Positions 9,812-19,530 of a stretch of 64,000 nt of DNA are shown piece by piece. This DNA comes from Kalaharituber pfeilii (lineage: Eukaryota; Ascomycota; Pezizomycetes; Pezizales; Pezizaceae), in the NCBI GenBank assembly GCA_015179045.1, contig WHUZ01000103.1:124001-188000 (forward strand), written 5' to 3'. A program made the translations under genes and the position numbers. Under the pieces are notes generated by a model. It made no database searches. It had not been told where the DNA came from and saw only the letters and a list, made by a program, of their open reading frames with translations. Every line of letters begins with the position of its first letter. Position 1 is the first letter of the stretch.

Positions 9812-10062
9812 TGTGGTGACGACGACGGAATAGGTAAGAGGTAAAGCTTGGCATGGAAGGCACGTGGAGATAAGGGCAGCACGTGAGGCGATATCTAATA
9901 AGTATAAAATTTTTCCTGTACTCTAGCACATACAATCAACAACCTTCTTCTCTTCTCTTCTTTTCACACTCGCACTCGCATTTAGTCGTACGTTCGTTCC
10001 GCCAGTTCTCACCGCTCCGGCCCATCGCAAGGCAGTAGTTGATACTATCTGTCTATCTTACA
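9812..10062 (+). repeat. 3' LTR of the Ty3-type element
   Basis: 251 bp, TGTGG...TTACA, near-identical to 4862-5112. It is followed by GCGT, the right half of the target repeat. Confidence 0.88.
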
Positions 10063-10066
10063 GCGT

Positions 10067-10235
10067 GACCTCCGGGGTTGTCTTCATCTCCGCTTTCTCC
10101 GGTTGTGCGGTGACTTCAGGGTCGGAGGCGGGGGGTAGAGGTGTGGTCGGGAGGGGTGTGGCTGGCGGGTCCTCCGGTTCTGTTTCATATGCACGTGATG
10201 GGGCTGAGCCCCAGGCTAGGTGGCCTGGCAGCTGA
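10067..10235 (-). mobile_element. LINE ORF1 fragment, part 2 (split by Ty3-type element)
   Basis: Pro/Glu-rich coding-like sequence on the minus strand. Near 10200 it carries the GGGGCTGAGCCCCA block (LGLSPIT) also seen in the half-LINE at 11.8 kb. It continues part 1 across the LTR element. Confidence 0.5.
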
Positions 10236-10249
10236 CCTTACATAATGAG

Positions 10250-10283
<34 letters not shown>

Positions 10284-10289
10284 ATAACC
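10250..10289 (-). mobile_element. Tail-B micro-retroposon, 5'-truncated
   Basis: The body is only GGTTATGTGATTT plus about 27 A on the minus strand. It is flanked by perfect 14-bp repeats CCTTACATAATGAG (10236-10249, 10290-10303). Confidence 0.8.
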
Positions 10290-10329
10290 CCTTACATAAT
10301 GAGTGAAGTGGGTTTTACAAGGTCTCGAA

Positions 10330-10722
10330 TTACTGAACATAGTCAATAGTTAGTATAACTTCATCCCTGTAGCAGTTTAGTACTGTCAGAAGTGCATTGA
10401 CATTAAATATTATATTCTTGTGATCAAACTTATCTTCTACTGCCTTCCATCCAGCCTTTGAAGTATCTTTGTTAGAGATAAGGAAGGCGAAATCATCATC
10501 AATCATCTCGAGGAGGGATTTCATATATTTATTCTTTTGTTTCCAATTATTGTACCTGTCGATGGAGGATTTTTCCTCAGTACCAGTGACTATTTCCCAG
10601 ACTTCAACTGTTTCAAGATGTACTTCGGCGTGAGCTGCCCAAGTGGCATAGTCGCCTTTAGTATCTAACCTGGAAAGGTTGTTGATTCGGTGGTTTAGGA
10701 GAGCGCAAGTGACATCAGTCAT
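10330..10722 (-). pseudogene. gag: Copia-type Gag N-terminal fragment
   Basis: 130 codons that align along their length with the start of the copia Gag at 60000. Shared blocks are MTDV, RLD.KG.Y.(S/T)WA, VHLETVEVWEIV.GTE, MIDD, WKA.EDKFD.KN and NVNALL.VLNC. The frame stops after IDYVQ and no pol follows. It is a 5' remnant of an element of the same family, older than the copy at the right edge. Confidence 0.75.
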
Positions 10723-11076
10723 TGTGACTAGTTCTGGTGAGGCAGAATGAGAAGAGGTGGAGGAGGGGGAGGGGGCGATGTCAGCAGAAGTTGCAGTGGC
10801 AGCGGCCAGTTTGATTCACGGGAGAATGAGACTAATAATGACAGTGGGATTGCAGTAGGCATGAGTTGTAGTTCGTTGGATTTCGGTGTCAAGCCGGGTT
10901 CCTAATCTATAAAATCAACAAGCTATGCGGTTGATGCGTATTTGTAACGCTAGTCACGAAGGACAGAGATAGTGATACTGTTGAATCTATTGAGCGAGAA
11001 GTTGCAAGTGATTGGCACTTATATACATGATTGTAGACATACAAAGAAAGTAGTATAACACGAAGTGATATAAGCG
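10723..11076 (-). other. Upstream remnant of the copia fragment
   Basis: Probably the leader and decayed LTR of the copia fragment. A degenerate TTAGGAACCCGGCTTG on the minus strand near 10890 recalls the primer-binding site at 59807. No gene is seen. Confidence 0.35.
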
Positions 11077-11251
11077 CTGGAAACAACAATTTTTTTTTTT
11101 TTTTTTTTTTTTTTTATTTCATTGATCGTATGCCGCCCTATGGGCTATGACGATGTTTAGGTACAAAATTCAGAACAAAAGAAATCCTTAACTACATGTG
11201 TTTCCCGAGGTATTCAGAGTGTTTCGGGTGGGGTGGGGAGATGCCTCGAGC

Positions 11252-11482
11252 CTATTTCTTCCCTCTGTCCTGCTCGTACGTCTCCGCGCGCAACCATCTT
11301 CCTCCAAGCCTGATCTTCCCAACCTCCCTTTGTGTCTTCAGGTACAGGACCACCGAGCTTGTCTTCTTTCCTTCGTCTAACAGGGTAGTCTTTTTTCGGA
11401 GCCACCTGATGCCCGTTGTCTCGCCCAACTCCTTGTTGTCTGATTCCACCCACTTTCTTACCTTGTCGAGGTCTTTTCTCAA
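11252..11482 (-). pseudogene. Half-LINE ORF1, C-terminal part
   Basis: 76 codons matching the end of the intact ORF1 at 6636-7532 (MRKDLDKVRKWVES, TGIRWLRKK, KTSSVVLYLKTQ, LGGRWLRAETYE). The start codon given is internal. Confidence 0.65.
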
Positions 11483-11722
11483 GGCGACGCCGTGTATGAC
11501 GAGGCCGTATTGTGCCTTTTGGTTTGTCTGGAGTCGTTGGGGGCGGGGGCGGGGGCGTGGGCTATTGCGGGGGAGGTTTGTGTTGGTCGTCAGGGCCGGG
11601 GTCGTGATCGGCGTTGTGGGTGGGGCTGCGGGAGCCGCCGGAGAGAAAGCTTGTGTTGTCTGGGGCGATGGCTTCTTGCCCTTCCTCTTCCTCCTTGGGG
11701 GGGCCTCCGGTTGGGATTCAAC

Positions 11723-12073
11723 TCACGTGATGGGGCTGAACTGTGGGGCTGGTGGCGGTGGTGGCGGCGGTGGTGGTGGTGGTGGTGGCTCTACCGGCTC
11801 GGTTTCTGCGGTCGTGATGGGGCTGAGCCCCAGTGGCTGTGGTGGCCGTGGTATGGGATCGTTGGGCTGGAGTGCCCGTACGATGATCGATCCAGGCACA
11901 AACGTGACAATCAGCCTCGCTCCCTCCTTTGGGAGGTTCTCGTCTTTGGTTTCAAACTGCCATATGTCTATGAGGGCGTCTCCCCATGCCTCTTGCCATG
12001 TCTTTTTGTCTGTCTCCGCTACCGGGGGAGGGGGGGGCGGAGCCGTCGATTTTGTCTTCTTTCCCTTTGGCAT
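11723..12073 (-). pseudogene. Half-LINE ORF1, N-terminal part
   Basis: 116 codons, MPKGKKTKSTAPPPPP..., then a Trp-containing block (WQEAWGDALIDIWQFE) and a Pro tract. It ends at a TGA just after QFSPIT. Reading past the stop in the same frame gives VESQPEAPPRRKRKGKK and further basic, Pro-rich sequence. So the ORF1 is broken by one nonsense change here. Confidence 0.65.
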
Positions 12074-12509
12074 TTGGTTGGCTGTTTTCTCTAATCCGTG
12101 TGGGCTGATTGGTGCTTGGCGCCGGCTTAGCGTGGTTGATGTGTTGGCAACGAGGTGTTGAGCTGAGAATTCCTCGCGATTTAACCCCTCGGGGGAAAAC
12201 TTTATTTGGGAATAAAAATTAGATCAAAGTACTCGGCTCGCCGAGAGCTTTCGATCTATGTGGGTTTCAGCGGGGGGGACGTTGTGGTTGTGGAGTCGCT
12301 TCCAAACGCTCGTCCTGAGGTGGTTGTTGTCCGGTGCTGGAAACAACAAGCGCGCGATAGCTGAAAACAGATGAAACGAATTACATATGTGTAACTGCAA
12401 CATGGGTGCAACGGATATGTGTTTCAACAGTCACCACCCTCGTCGCCTGTATATGGTGATCCTGAACTTAAAAATTACTGTCGCAGCGACGTAGTTATCG
12501 GCGGGGTGT

Positions 12510-12553
12510 TTTTTTTTTTTTTTTTTTTTTTATATCATTTATCGCTTACCGCA
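12510..12553 (-). mobile_element. Tail-A micro-retroposon, 5'-truncated
   Basis: Poly(T), then ATATCATTTATCGCTTACCGCA. Only the 3' half of the hairpin was copied. Repeats ATCGGCGGGGTGT at 12497-12509 and 12554-12566 are perfect. Confidence 0.8.
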
Positions 12554-12566
12554 ATCGGCGGGGTGT

Positions 12567-12854
12567 AGTGCTAGTGGTGGAAAGAAGCTGCCACTTATTG
12601 AAGAGTTCCGTCGTCAACCTAATTTCGTCTCCTTAGATCGTCCTCAGTTAGCTTAGCTGCTCGACGGTATTTATTCCTCCTCGCGAGGTCCACCAAGAAT
12701 GGTGGAGGTGTCGAAGATTGCGCGTACAACCCAGGAGTCGCGAGGCTTGACTTCATGTTATCTGGATGAGATATGAGCTTAAGGCAGAAATTTGCGTACT
12801 GCATCATCTGGAAAACGTGCATGTGAGGAGATTACCATTGTATATTTATTTCGC
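12567..12854. other. Intergenic stretch
   Basis: No gene is recognised. Confidence 0.4.
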
Positions 12855-12869
12855 ACTCAGCATAACTCG

Positions 12870-13028
12870 AGAGAAGACCCCCGGGTGTGGGGGGGGGGGT
12901 GGTGGTGGTGGTGGTGGGGGGGGGAGTTTACTCAATAATCTATCTATGTTACATAATTATTTAGCTACAGAATCGCCATAGCCCGTAGGGCGGCCTGCGA
13001 TCAATGATATAAAAAAAAAAAAAAAAAA
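12870..13028 (+). mobile_element. Short tail-A retroposon with G/GGT-rich 5' part
   Basis: Perfect 15-bp repeats ACTCAGCATAACTCG (12855-12869, 13029-13043). It ends in tail A (ATCGC...GCGAT form) and poly(A). Its 5' part is a run of G and GGT. That looks like the ORF1 proline tract in reverse orientation relative to the tail, as in LINE copies made with a 5' inversion (inference). Confidence 0.75.
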
Positions 13029-13172
13029 ACTCAGCATAACTCGGTATATCATGCTAGAATGGGACAATAGTATTGTCCGTGTACTGAGTACATTATAACT
13101 GGAAGCTGACTAATAAATGACATGATAACCTATATGGCCCTTCAGGACAATCGCTATCCACTGGATTTTATT

Positions 13173-13801
13173 GGGAGGAGGGGATAGCCAAGGGCGACAG
13201 AGACATAGCGATCTTGTGGGTAAAAGCATACAAAGGCGTCGAAGGCAACACCAGGGCGGATATGGCAGCGAAGATCGTCACGGCACTGCAATACCAGGAT
13301 GAGACGGTAACCGAGGCAGGCATACAGCAATGCGCCAAAGCGTGAAGGGCCGAAGAGAGGAAAAGACTTCAGATGTCGTACCGGCCACTGGACTACCTGG
13401 GGAACAGGAGGAGGGTAGCCACACTAGCAGGCATATTGGGAAACAAGGGGCTGAGACAGTGGAGACATCAGATAGGAAAGGACGACTCACCGGAGTGCAG
13501 ATGGTGTGGTAAAGCCCTCGAGAACTTTGAGCACATTATGAACGAGTGTGAGGTTTGGAAGAGACGACTACCGAGAGGGGAGATGGGACTGAGGCATCCA
13601 ACAGGAAGAGAAGGGGAAGGAGACACACTGGCGGAGGTGTTAGACTGGGTGGCAGAGTAGTTTCCTTTATTTTTCTATTATATTATTACTTATCTCTTTC
13701 CTCCCTTTCATTCCATCCATCCTCTATGTAATTTCTCGCCATAGCCTGTTAGGCGGCATGCGAATAATGAAATAAATAAAATAAAAAAAAAAAAAAAAAC
13801 A
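13173..13801 (+). mobile_element. 5'-truncated LINE-A copy
   Basis: Starts inside the ORF2 RNase H region, runs through ORF2 end, 3' UTR, tail A (AGCCT/AGGC inner stem) and poly(A). Repeats GGATTTTATT at 13163-13172 and 13802-13811 bound it. The right repeat covers the stop codon of the minus-strand gene that follows. Confidence 0.8.
13188..13660 (+). pseudogene. LINE-A ORF2 C-terminus: end of RNase H and Cys-His cluster
   Basis: The frame carries the RNase H end (ILWVKAYKGVEGNTRADMAAK), then an in-frame TGA near 13344. It continues as LQMSYRPLDYLGNRRRVAT, AGILGNKG and the zinc-type motif CRWCGKALENFEHIMNEC, ending LAEVLDWVAE and stop. The His/Asp of the last RNase H motif are present (KAYKG in place of KAHKG). 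The single internal stop and 5' truncation make it non-functional. Confidence 0.7.
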
Positions 13802-13806
13802 GGATT

Positions 13807-14666
13807 TTATTCAAGTTCTTGTTCCGCTGCATTCTTTTTAGGTGGATACTCCTCCACACAAAAGTACTCAGCCATAAACTCCTCTACCGACATGCCTCTC
13901 GTGGCAGCATCGGCACCCTTCTTACCAACGGAAAATTTCCCGTTTGCCCTATCCTCCTTCTCCTGTAACTCCATCACCACCTCAACTGCCCTCTCAACCC
14001 TGACTCTATACATCCCCTGGCCGAGCTTTTTCGTCCCTTCCTCACCATCCAAAAATGACAAATCCACGGGACCACTTTTCAACCTCGATTCTTCTCCATA
14101 TACGGGGGTGGGTGGCACAGCAATGAGTAATACCCCATGTGCCCACCACTCCCATTTATCCACCACAATAATGACTTCGTGAAAGAGCGGTAATAGAACC
14201 CACTCCTCATGATTCTCATGAAGATATTTCGTCCTCTTTCCATCGGCGTGCTGTGTTGCAATGGCGGCTGTCCCAGGTCCCGTCCTGGCAGAGACCTGTT
14301 TACATAGCAGCCGATGCGCCTGCAAAATCTCCGGGATCGTCTTATAACACCCCTCTTTCCAGCAGGCAACAACCTTGACAAGGTAATTATTGTATTGCCA
14401 CTCTGTCTCGTCGGGTTGGTACCATGCTCCCAAAATGAAACGCTGCAGAATATGCATGTTTCCACCGTTGATGTCTGCAACAGCATAGAGTGCACAGGAG
14501 CGCCAGCAGTAGTCGTAAAGCTCGAACAGGGCATGCGGGTGCTAAGATATGTAGGGGTGAGGAAGGGAAGGCGAAGGACGAGCTCTTTGTGTTGATGCGA
14601 GCGGATCCATTGGCCCCCTGTGTGTTGTTGAGTTTCGGTATGGGAGAGGATGCGGAATTTTGACAT
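13807..14666 (-). pseudogene. Unrecognised protein gene with one frameshift
   Basis: Two overlapping minus-strand frames join into one plausible protein of about 285 residues. The first runs from ATG at 14666 (MSKFRILSHTETQQHTGG to LPFLTPTYL). The second starts near 14545 (HPHALFELYDYCWRSCALYA) and runs to stop at 13807. One missing base near 14546 would explain the shift. A short intron ending in TTAG there is the alternative. The protein is Trp/Tyr-rich in the middle (VVDKWEWWAHGVLLIAVPP) and charged at the end. No domain is recognised. A LINE-A copy abuts the 3' end without changing the coding sequence. Confidence 0.5.
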
Positions 14667-15240
14667 GATTGTGCCGAATTGGAGGCTGTTGGAGTATGGG
14701 TATTCTAGTTGTGAGCACAGAAGATATTGGGCCGCTGTGGGACGGCGGAGGGAGGCAGCGCCGCTATTAAGTGATCCTCAAATGGCGGAAAATTCTGGAA
14801 CTCGACTAAAAAATTCCCTAAGTATTCGCGTTGCGGCGAGCGATGTCGATATCAGGACTGACTTCGGGAGGGTATCAGAATGTAAACCCATGACCAGATG
14901 TTGCGTAAGTGGAGTTGCCTGTCCGCGCTGCAAGGCGGCAATCCAGGGTTGTTGCCGCTACACAGTCCTCGTCTCGCTATGCTTCTTATCTCAACTCGCA
15001 GAGAGCTGTGGCAATAATCCCGTAATTTTCCCCGTAACGTCAAGCTACCATGACAACGGTGGCGTTGTTGACGTGAAATCCTGAAAACTGCACATCTTTG
15101 AGCAATGCCTGCAACAAGCTAATCAAATCGCATTGCCTTCAAACTTTGACAGAATTAATACCCATCATGAGAAACTGCGCTATCAATTTCGATGTTGATC
15201 GGCTTTCATAAACACCAGCAGCACTATTGTCCCCATAACC
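14667..15240. other. Intergenic stretch
   Basis: No gene is recognised. Near 15020 the strings CCCGTAATTTTCCCCGTAACG resemble motifs beside the Harbinger-like fragment at 23.25 kb. Confidence 0.4.
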
Positions 15241-15255
15241 TTTATTTACACAATT

Positions 15256-15289
15256 TTTTTTTTTTTTTAAGTATCAGTACTCGCATGCG
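15256..15289 (-). mobile_element. Tail-A micro-retroposon, 5'-truncated
   Basis: Poly(T) plus TATCAGTACTCGCATGCGG only, within perfect 15-bp repeats TTTATTTACACAATT (15241-15255, 15290-15304). Confidence 0.8.
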
Positions 15290-15304
15290 GTTTATTTACA
15301 CAAT

Positions 15305-15617
15305 TGTTGTGACTCCAAAACGTCCAAGAGCAACCCCTTCAGAGTCTGCTACCTTTCAAAGAGGTATACCGAGCTCAGAAAAACTACCAAGAAGGAAGTC
15401 TGCAAGCTGGACCTGGTTCAGCAACTCCAAGTCATTTCGCTGCCAATTTCTTGCAGATAAGCCACTGCGAATGAAGAAAGTAATTGGAAAAGTGTACTAC
15501 ACTGCTTGTGCAGCTCTAGGTGCCTGTGCATAATTTTTACAGGGATATTAACGGCGATCATGAGTGTGCCAAACCTCTCGGAGGAAAATTTGCTGGGATG
15601 TTGCCGAGGGTATCTAG
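15305..15617. other. Intergenic stretch
   Basis: No gene is recognised. Confidence 0.4.
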
Positions 15618-15619
15618 TA

Positions 15620-16042
15620 CAGTTTTCCCTTGCTATGCCGGATCTGTAAAATCCGGCCTTTTTCGTCCGGTATAGCAAGGTTCCGTTATAGAATAAAATG
15701 CTTGGCAGAACACAATAGGGATGGGTAGGAAAATTAATGTAATTGGGAACAACGACAGCCTAATTTTATTATGTAATGTTAAGTTTAGTAAGTATCTGAA
15801 AGGTGAATGCAATGTGGGATAGCCAAGATTGGACGTATCAGTGTTAGTGTATCCGGTATAGCAAATATTATTTGCATGGAGACAGGGGGGTAAGTGCCTG
15901 GCAGTTCCTGTCCGGTCCGGTATTCTTAGTGCGTCCGGTATAGCAAGAGGGTTTTGTATGGGAGCGGTATGTAGCAACCTGAGAGTATCCGGTATAGCAA
16001 GGTTTCCGGTACAACGAGGTCCGGTATAGCAAGGGAAAACTG
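15620..16042. mobile_element. Pogo-like MITE
   Basis: Inverted ends CAGTTTTCCCTTGCTATRCC (22 of 23 bases match) with TA on both sides (15618-15619, 16043-16044). CAG starts and TA targets are typical of the pogo/Fot group. The sub-terminal motif CCGGTATAGCAA recurs about six times inside, in both orientations, as expected of transposase-binding sites. There is no open frame, so it is non-autonomous. Confidence 0.8.
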
Positions 16043-16137
16043 TATACTCAATCAAGCAGCGGAGTAGAGTGCAGGGTTCAGGAGCCACGCGACAAATCCA
16101 GTAACCACCTAAATAATTCTCCTAGTACTGTAATGTC

Positions 16138-16480
16138 AAAGATTCGCTTAACGTCACTGACCGGGTTCGGCGCGCATTACCGGGATTCGGTGTACTTCCG
16201 GAATTAAAACAACAACCTCCTGTAAGGCCAAATCGTCATAGAAGATAACCAAATTGCACCTATAGCTTGGAAAGGTATAGGAAAGTAACTTCCACACCTC
16301 AGTTAGCCGATTGTGAATTTTGAATGATACTCTATAGTACCGGTAGTAGTTGCTCAATTAGATGTCTGAATCCTATACAAGTATAAGGTAGTAGAATGGT
16401 TATTTAAGATCTTAAGCAAGTATATATATCTTCTATAGTATGTATGTCAGAGATCTAGAAGATTTCATAATAATTGAATA
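16138..16480 (-). repeat. Dispersed repeat C, copy 1
   Basis: Matches 44170-44492 in the opposite orientation over most of its length (shared blocks include GGAAAGTAACTTCC-type and GGAATTAAAACAA-type strings in complementary form). One end is sharp at the string TCAGTGACGTTA. No coding sense or terminal repeats were identified. Confidence 0.65.
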
Positions 16481-16623
16481 TATATAAACCAAGTGATAAG
16501 CTAATATTCATACATACCGTGTTAACTCACCTAAAAGGTAAAACACAAACGCGCGCTAGTGTGGTCTTGGCAGAACTTCAGGTGCTATTAATCGCGCTAG
16601 CGCGCGCTTCGGTACAATATTGG

Positions 16624-16685
16624 AATTTTTTTTTTTTTTTTTTTTTTTTTTTGAGTCACGTAACCCCTACCAGTCTAGGGCAGGG
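16624..16685 (-). mobile_element. Tail-B micro-retroposon
   Basis: Poly(T), then GAGTCACGTAACCCC and a short variant body ending GGCAGGG, within repeats ACAATATTGG (16614-16623, 16686-16695). Confidence 0.8.
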
Positions 16686-17110
16686 ACAATATTGGTATTA
16701 CTAAGTACAGGTATGCAATTATGCATAGGCTAATCTCCAGCTTCTTACTCTGTAACGGAGGTGGTAAATGCAGAGAATTACTACCCGCCAGGTCACAAAG
16801 ACACTTGACAAGCGATGCTCGCTAGTCCTCTGCGTAGCTCATATAGCACTCATTTATTTTATGCGACTGCGACGCGGTTCCGGTTGCCATATATCGCTTG
16901 TGGTTCCTCTCTAACACTCGTCTGCCTGCCAACGGAAATCATATTCGGGCCCATCATCCTCAGTATCACTAATGACTGGAAAGGAAACTACATGGCTACG
17001 CTGTTTTTCAGTCAACCTAGCACTGCTTCTAGTTGAAAGTTGCACACTGGCAGGCTCTAGAAGTGATTGTTCAGGCTCCGGAAGTGATTGTTTAGGCTCC
17101 GGAAGTAATT

Positions 17111-17243
17111 TTTTTTTATTTTGTTTTATATATATCATTAATCGCTGGCCGCCCTACGGGCTATGGCGATGTGCTATGGATTTATAGAGAAAATAGTAAC
17201 TAGAATCAGTCCCCCCCCTTCCCCTGAACGACCCTAAACGTAG
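17111..17243 (-). mobile_element. Short LINE-A 3' end insertion
   Basis: Poly(T)-rich start, tail A on minus (ATCGCCATAGCCC, loop, GGGCGGCCAGCGAT) and some 3' UTR, within repeats TCCGGAAGTAATT (17098-17110, 17244-17256). Confidence 0.8.
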
Positions 17244-17794
17244 TCCGGAAGTAATTGTTCAGACTCTAGTGAACTTGCACATGCGCCAGAATCAAGATCT
17301 CGCCTATCTTCTGTTCACTGTTAGCTGCTAACTCATTGACTTGTGTTTCAGTAATTTGTGGGTTATTAAGAATAGAAGAAATCATGATGCTCTAGTGTAG
17401 GTACCTATAGTATAATGATGATTTCGTTAATACTCCAGCACCTAAAAGTCAGTCTATTTACCACCCTCATCCAGTCTCCTACTTCTGCAATCAGATCATA
17501 TCAGTCTCCATGGTGTTGAAGGTAGCATCGTGGTAATTCGGCGTGCCCGTGCGTAATACACGCGCACTGGCGCTAAGAGGCTTGCCAGGACCACAATAGC
17601 GCGCGTTTGTGTTTACCTCTTAAGTGAGTTAATACGGTATATTTTTATGACTAGAAGTAAATTTTAATATTGCCCAGGAGCGAACTTAGCTTTGCTGAGG
17701 AGTGGATGGGTTGATTACAAGCTGCCCAGGGATTTTCGTCCCAATTCGGACAAAATGCAAAGACCCGCCGTCGGCTCAGACCTACTGTTGGCAA

Positions 17795-18118
17795 CCGAAA
17801 TGGCTGCCGAAAGGGCTACTGAAAAGGCTGCTGAAATGGCTGCCAAAACGGCTACTGAAATGGATCATGAAATGGCTACCGAAATAGCTACCGAAATGGC
17901 TGCCGAAATGGCTGCCGAAATGGCTGCCGAAATGGCTGCCGAAATGGCTGCCGAAATGGCTGCCGAAATGGCTGCCGAAATGGCTGCCGAAATGGCCACT
18001 GAAATGGCTGCCGAAATGGCCACTGAAATGGCTACTGAAATGGCTACCGAAATGGCTGTTGAAATGGCACCTGAAATGGCCGCTGAAATGGCTACTTCAA
18101 TGGCTAGTGAAATGGCTA
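17795..18118 (+). repeat. 12-bp minisatellite (GAAATGGCTGCC)n
   Basis: About 27 units, the central ones identical and the outer ones with one to three changes. They keep one frame open and encode EMAA repeats. The frame 17692-18411 is open only because the unit is a multiple of three, so I do not call a gene. Confidence 0.85.
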
Positions 18119-18121
18119 GGG

Positions 18122-18389
18122 CCGGCCATGCCTGTCAAAGTCAGCTCATTCCACCTCATCTTGCACCATCGGGTCGGGCCAGCTATACGTGTCAAATTCA
18201 GCTCATGCGGTCAAGTCGGGCATGCAATTCATCTGAAATTGAGCTCATTCTACCTCACCTCACGCCGTCGGCTCGGATCTGCCATACCTGTCAAATTGAG
18301 CACATCTTACCTCATCTCACGCTGTCCGGCCGGACCTGCCATACCTGTCAAATTCAGCTCATTATACGCCATCACGTTGGGCCTGCAAT
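18122..18389 (+). repeat. About 50-bp minisatellite, left block
   Basis: Units like CATACCTGTCAAATTCAGCT plus CATTCTACCTCATCTCACGC plus a GC-rich end. Five diverged copies. The array resumes at 20191 after an inserted element. Confidence 0.75.
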
Positions 18390-18655
18390 CAATGAATCTA
18401 ACAGGCCGTGATCTGCATTGGACTGAAACCGGCTGGACCGGTCAAGGCCGGTATTCTCAGTGGCCTGGACCGGCCTGGACCGGCCTGATCCACATGAATC
18501 AGGTCAACCAGGCCGGTCCAGGCCATTCAGGCCATTCAGGCCGGTCCAGACCATTCAGGCCGGCCCAAGCCAATCAGTAGTGAGCGGCACGAGCCGAGCC
18601 AGCTCGAGCTCTGGCTCGAGCTTGAGACAGCCAAGATCACACTAGTGTTTCTCTT

Positions 18656-18689
18656 TTTTTTTTTTGTTTTATTATTACTCGCATGCCGC
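18656..18689 (-). mobile_element. Tail-A micro-retroposon, 5'-truncated
   Basis: Poly(T), then ATTACTCGCATGCCGC, within repeats AGTGTTTCTCTT (18644-18655, 18690-18701). Confidence 0.8.
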
Positions 18690-18719
18690 AGTGTTTCTCT
18701 TGACAGCTCGCTAAAATGC

Positions 18720-18784
18720 CACCTCGCCATAGCCCTCAGGGCGGCATGCGAGTAATGAAATAAAAAAAAAAAAAAAAAAAAAAA
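18720..18784 (+). mobile_element. Tail-A micro-retroposon
   Basis: CACCTCGCCATAGCCCTCAG, then GGCGGCATGCGAGTAATG and about 25 A, within perfect repeats TCGCTAAAATGC (18708-18719, 18785-18796). Confidence 0.85.
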
Positions 18785-18940
18785 TCGCTAAAATGCTTAG
18801 CCAGCGCAGGGTTTCATAAACTGTAAATACCTAACATGGTAATAAATTAGAGACTCGGAGCTCATTCCGACCTGCCAACAGCTTCTATAAATATCAAAAG
18901 TGGTTCAATTACATAGACCTATATCAAGTCTTTAATGTTT

Positions 18941-19176
18941 TTGCCGGCGGGGAAGTTTGCTTGCCGGGATGCGAAAGTGTGGAGAAGAGGGGAGGGGGGA
19001 GAGGGGGAGATATATAGTGGAGCCTCCCTGAGGCAGAAACTGGAAGGACCGTCCGGAGGTTTCTGGAATCAGGTTGTAGAAGTAGATAGAAATTTCTTTG
19101 TTTGTTAAGCCTGTCTCCGGGCTTCGAGGGCTTGCCCAGGGACCCTGCCATGGCTTGGCGCTGCAAGCGGGGTTAT

Positions 19177-19205
<29 letters not shown>
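18941..19205 (+). mobile_element. 5'-truncated LINE-B copy
   Basis: About 240 bp of LINE-B 3' UTR ending in a tail-B variant (CCCTGCCATGGCTTGGCGCT..., GGGGTTATGTGAT) and poly(A). It is near-identical to 40340-40610. Repeats AAGTCTTTAATGTTT and AAGTCTTTTATGTTT (18926-18940, 19206-19220) differ by one base. Confidence 0.85.
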
Positions 19206-19207
<2 letters not shown>

Positions 19208-19428
19208 GTCTTTTATGTTTAATATCTCTCAAGGTCTTTAGAAGGTAAGTTGCATATTGAAAGAGTGTATATTAGGCCTCTCCATTCTCTCCATCCTCTT
19301 GAAATTCTTTTCTCTTTACTACTACCCAATATCAAGACTTCGAGACTCATACTATGCTTCGAGACCCTTAATCCTCATACTGCACTTCAAGATACTTGTT
19401 CCTTATACTACATTAGCAATTTATCAAT

Positions 19429-19530
19429 ATGACAACCAATTCTACATCAATTTGTGATGCCTTTCTTGCCAGCCTAGCTGGCCAATATTCTTCAGTTAAA
19501 GATCAGCATACTGTTTTGAACTCTCATCAG
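19429..19530 (+). pseudogene. hAT transposase N-terminal fragment
   Basis: 34 codons from an ATG (MTTNSTSICDAFLASLAGQY) up to a poly(T) insertion. It is assigned as the transposase start because of its position before the C-terminal motif below; the sequence alone is not diagnostic. Confidence 0.4.

Larger units (their letters stand above)
4862..10062 (+). mobile_element. Ty3/gypsy-type LTR retrotransposon, pol-deleted, with nested half-LINE
   Basis: Two 251-bp LTRs (TGTGGTGACG...TATCTTACA) differ at only two visible positions. The 4-bp repeat GCGT flanks the element (4858-4861, 10063-10066). A TTGGT-type primer-binding site follows the left LTR. Inside are a frame-broken gag and only the last part of integrase (GPY-type motif WMGPYIIRSI). 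Protease, reverse transcriptase, RNase H and the integrase catalytic core are missing. A 1343-bp half-LINE sits inside gag. Without that insertion the element would be about 3.86 kb. It must have moved with proteins from another copy. Confidence 0.88.
11091..12335 (-). mobile_element. Half-LINE (ORF1-only), copy 2
   Basis: Perfect 14-bp repeats GCTGGAAACAACAA flank it (11077-11090, 12336-12349). On the minus strand the 5' end ACCGGACAACAACCACCTCA matches copy 1 from GGACAACAACC onward. Then follow the same leader, a broken ORF1, and tail A with the compensated outer stem TCGT/ACGA. It has no ORF2. Confidence 0.88.
16517..17637. mobile_element. TA-inserting DNA transposon remnant with about 50-bp inverted ends
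   Basis: Left end CCGTGTTAACTCACCTAAAA and right end (complement) CCGTATTAACTCACTTAAGA continue to match into a shared CACAAACGCGCGCTA block. TA flanks both sides. Two retroposons are nested inside (16624-16685, 17111-17243). The core on the minus strand near 16.95-17.1 kb keeps an acidic stretch (DTEDDGPEYDFRWQADE) that may be a transposase vestige, but no family is assigned. Confidence 0.7.

Noticed and set aside
17692..18411. 239-codon frame as a gene
   Set aside because: It is open only because of a 12-bp tandem repeat, and it runs into a separate minisatellite; no start context or domain.
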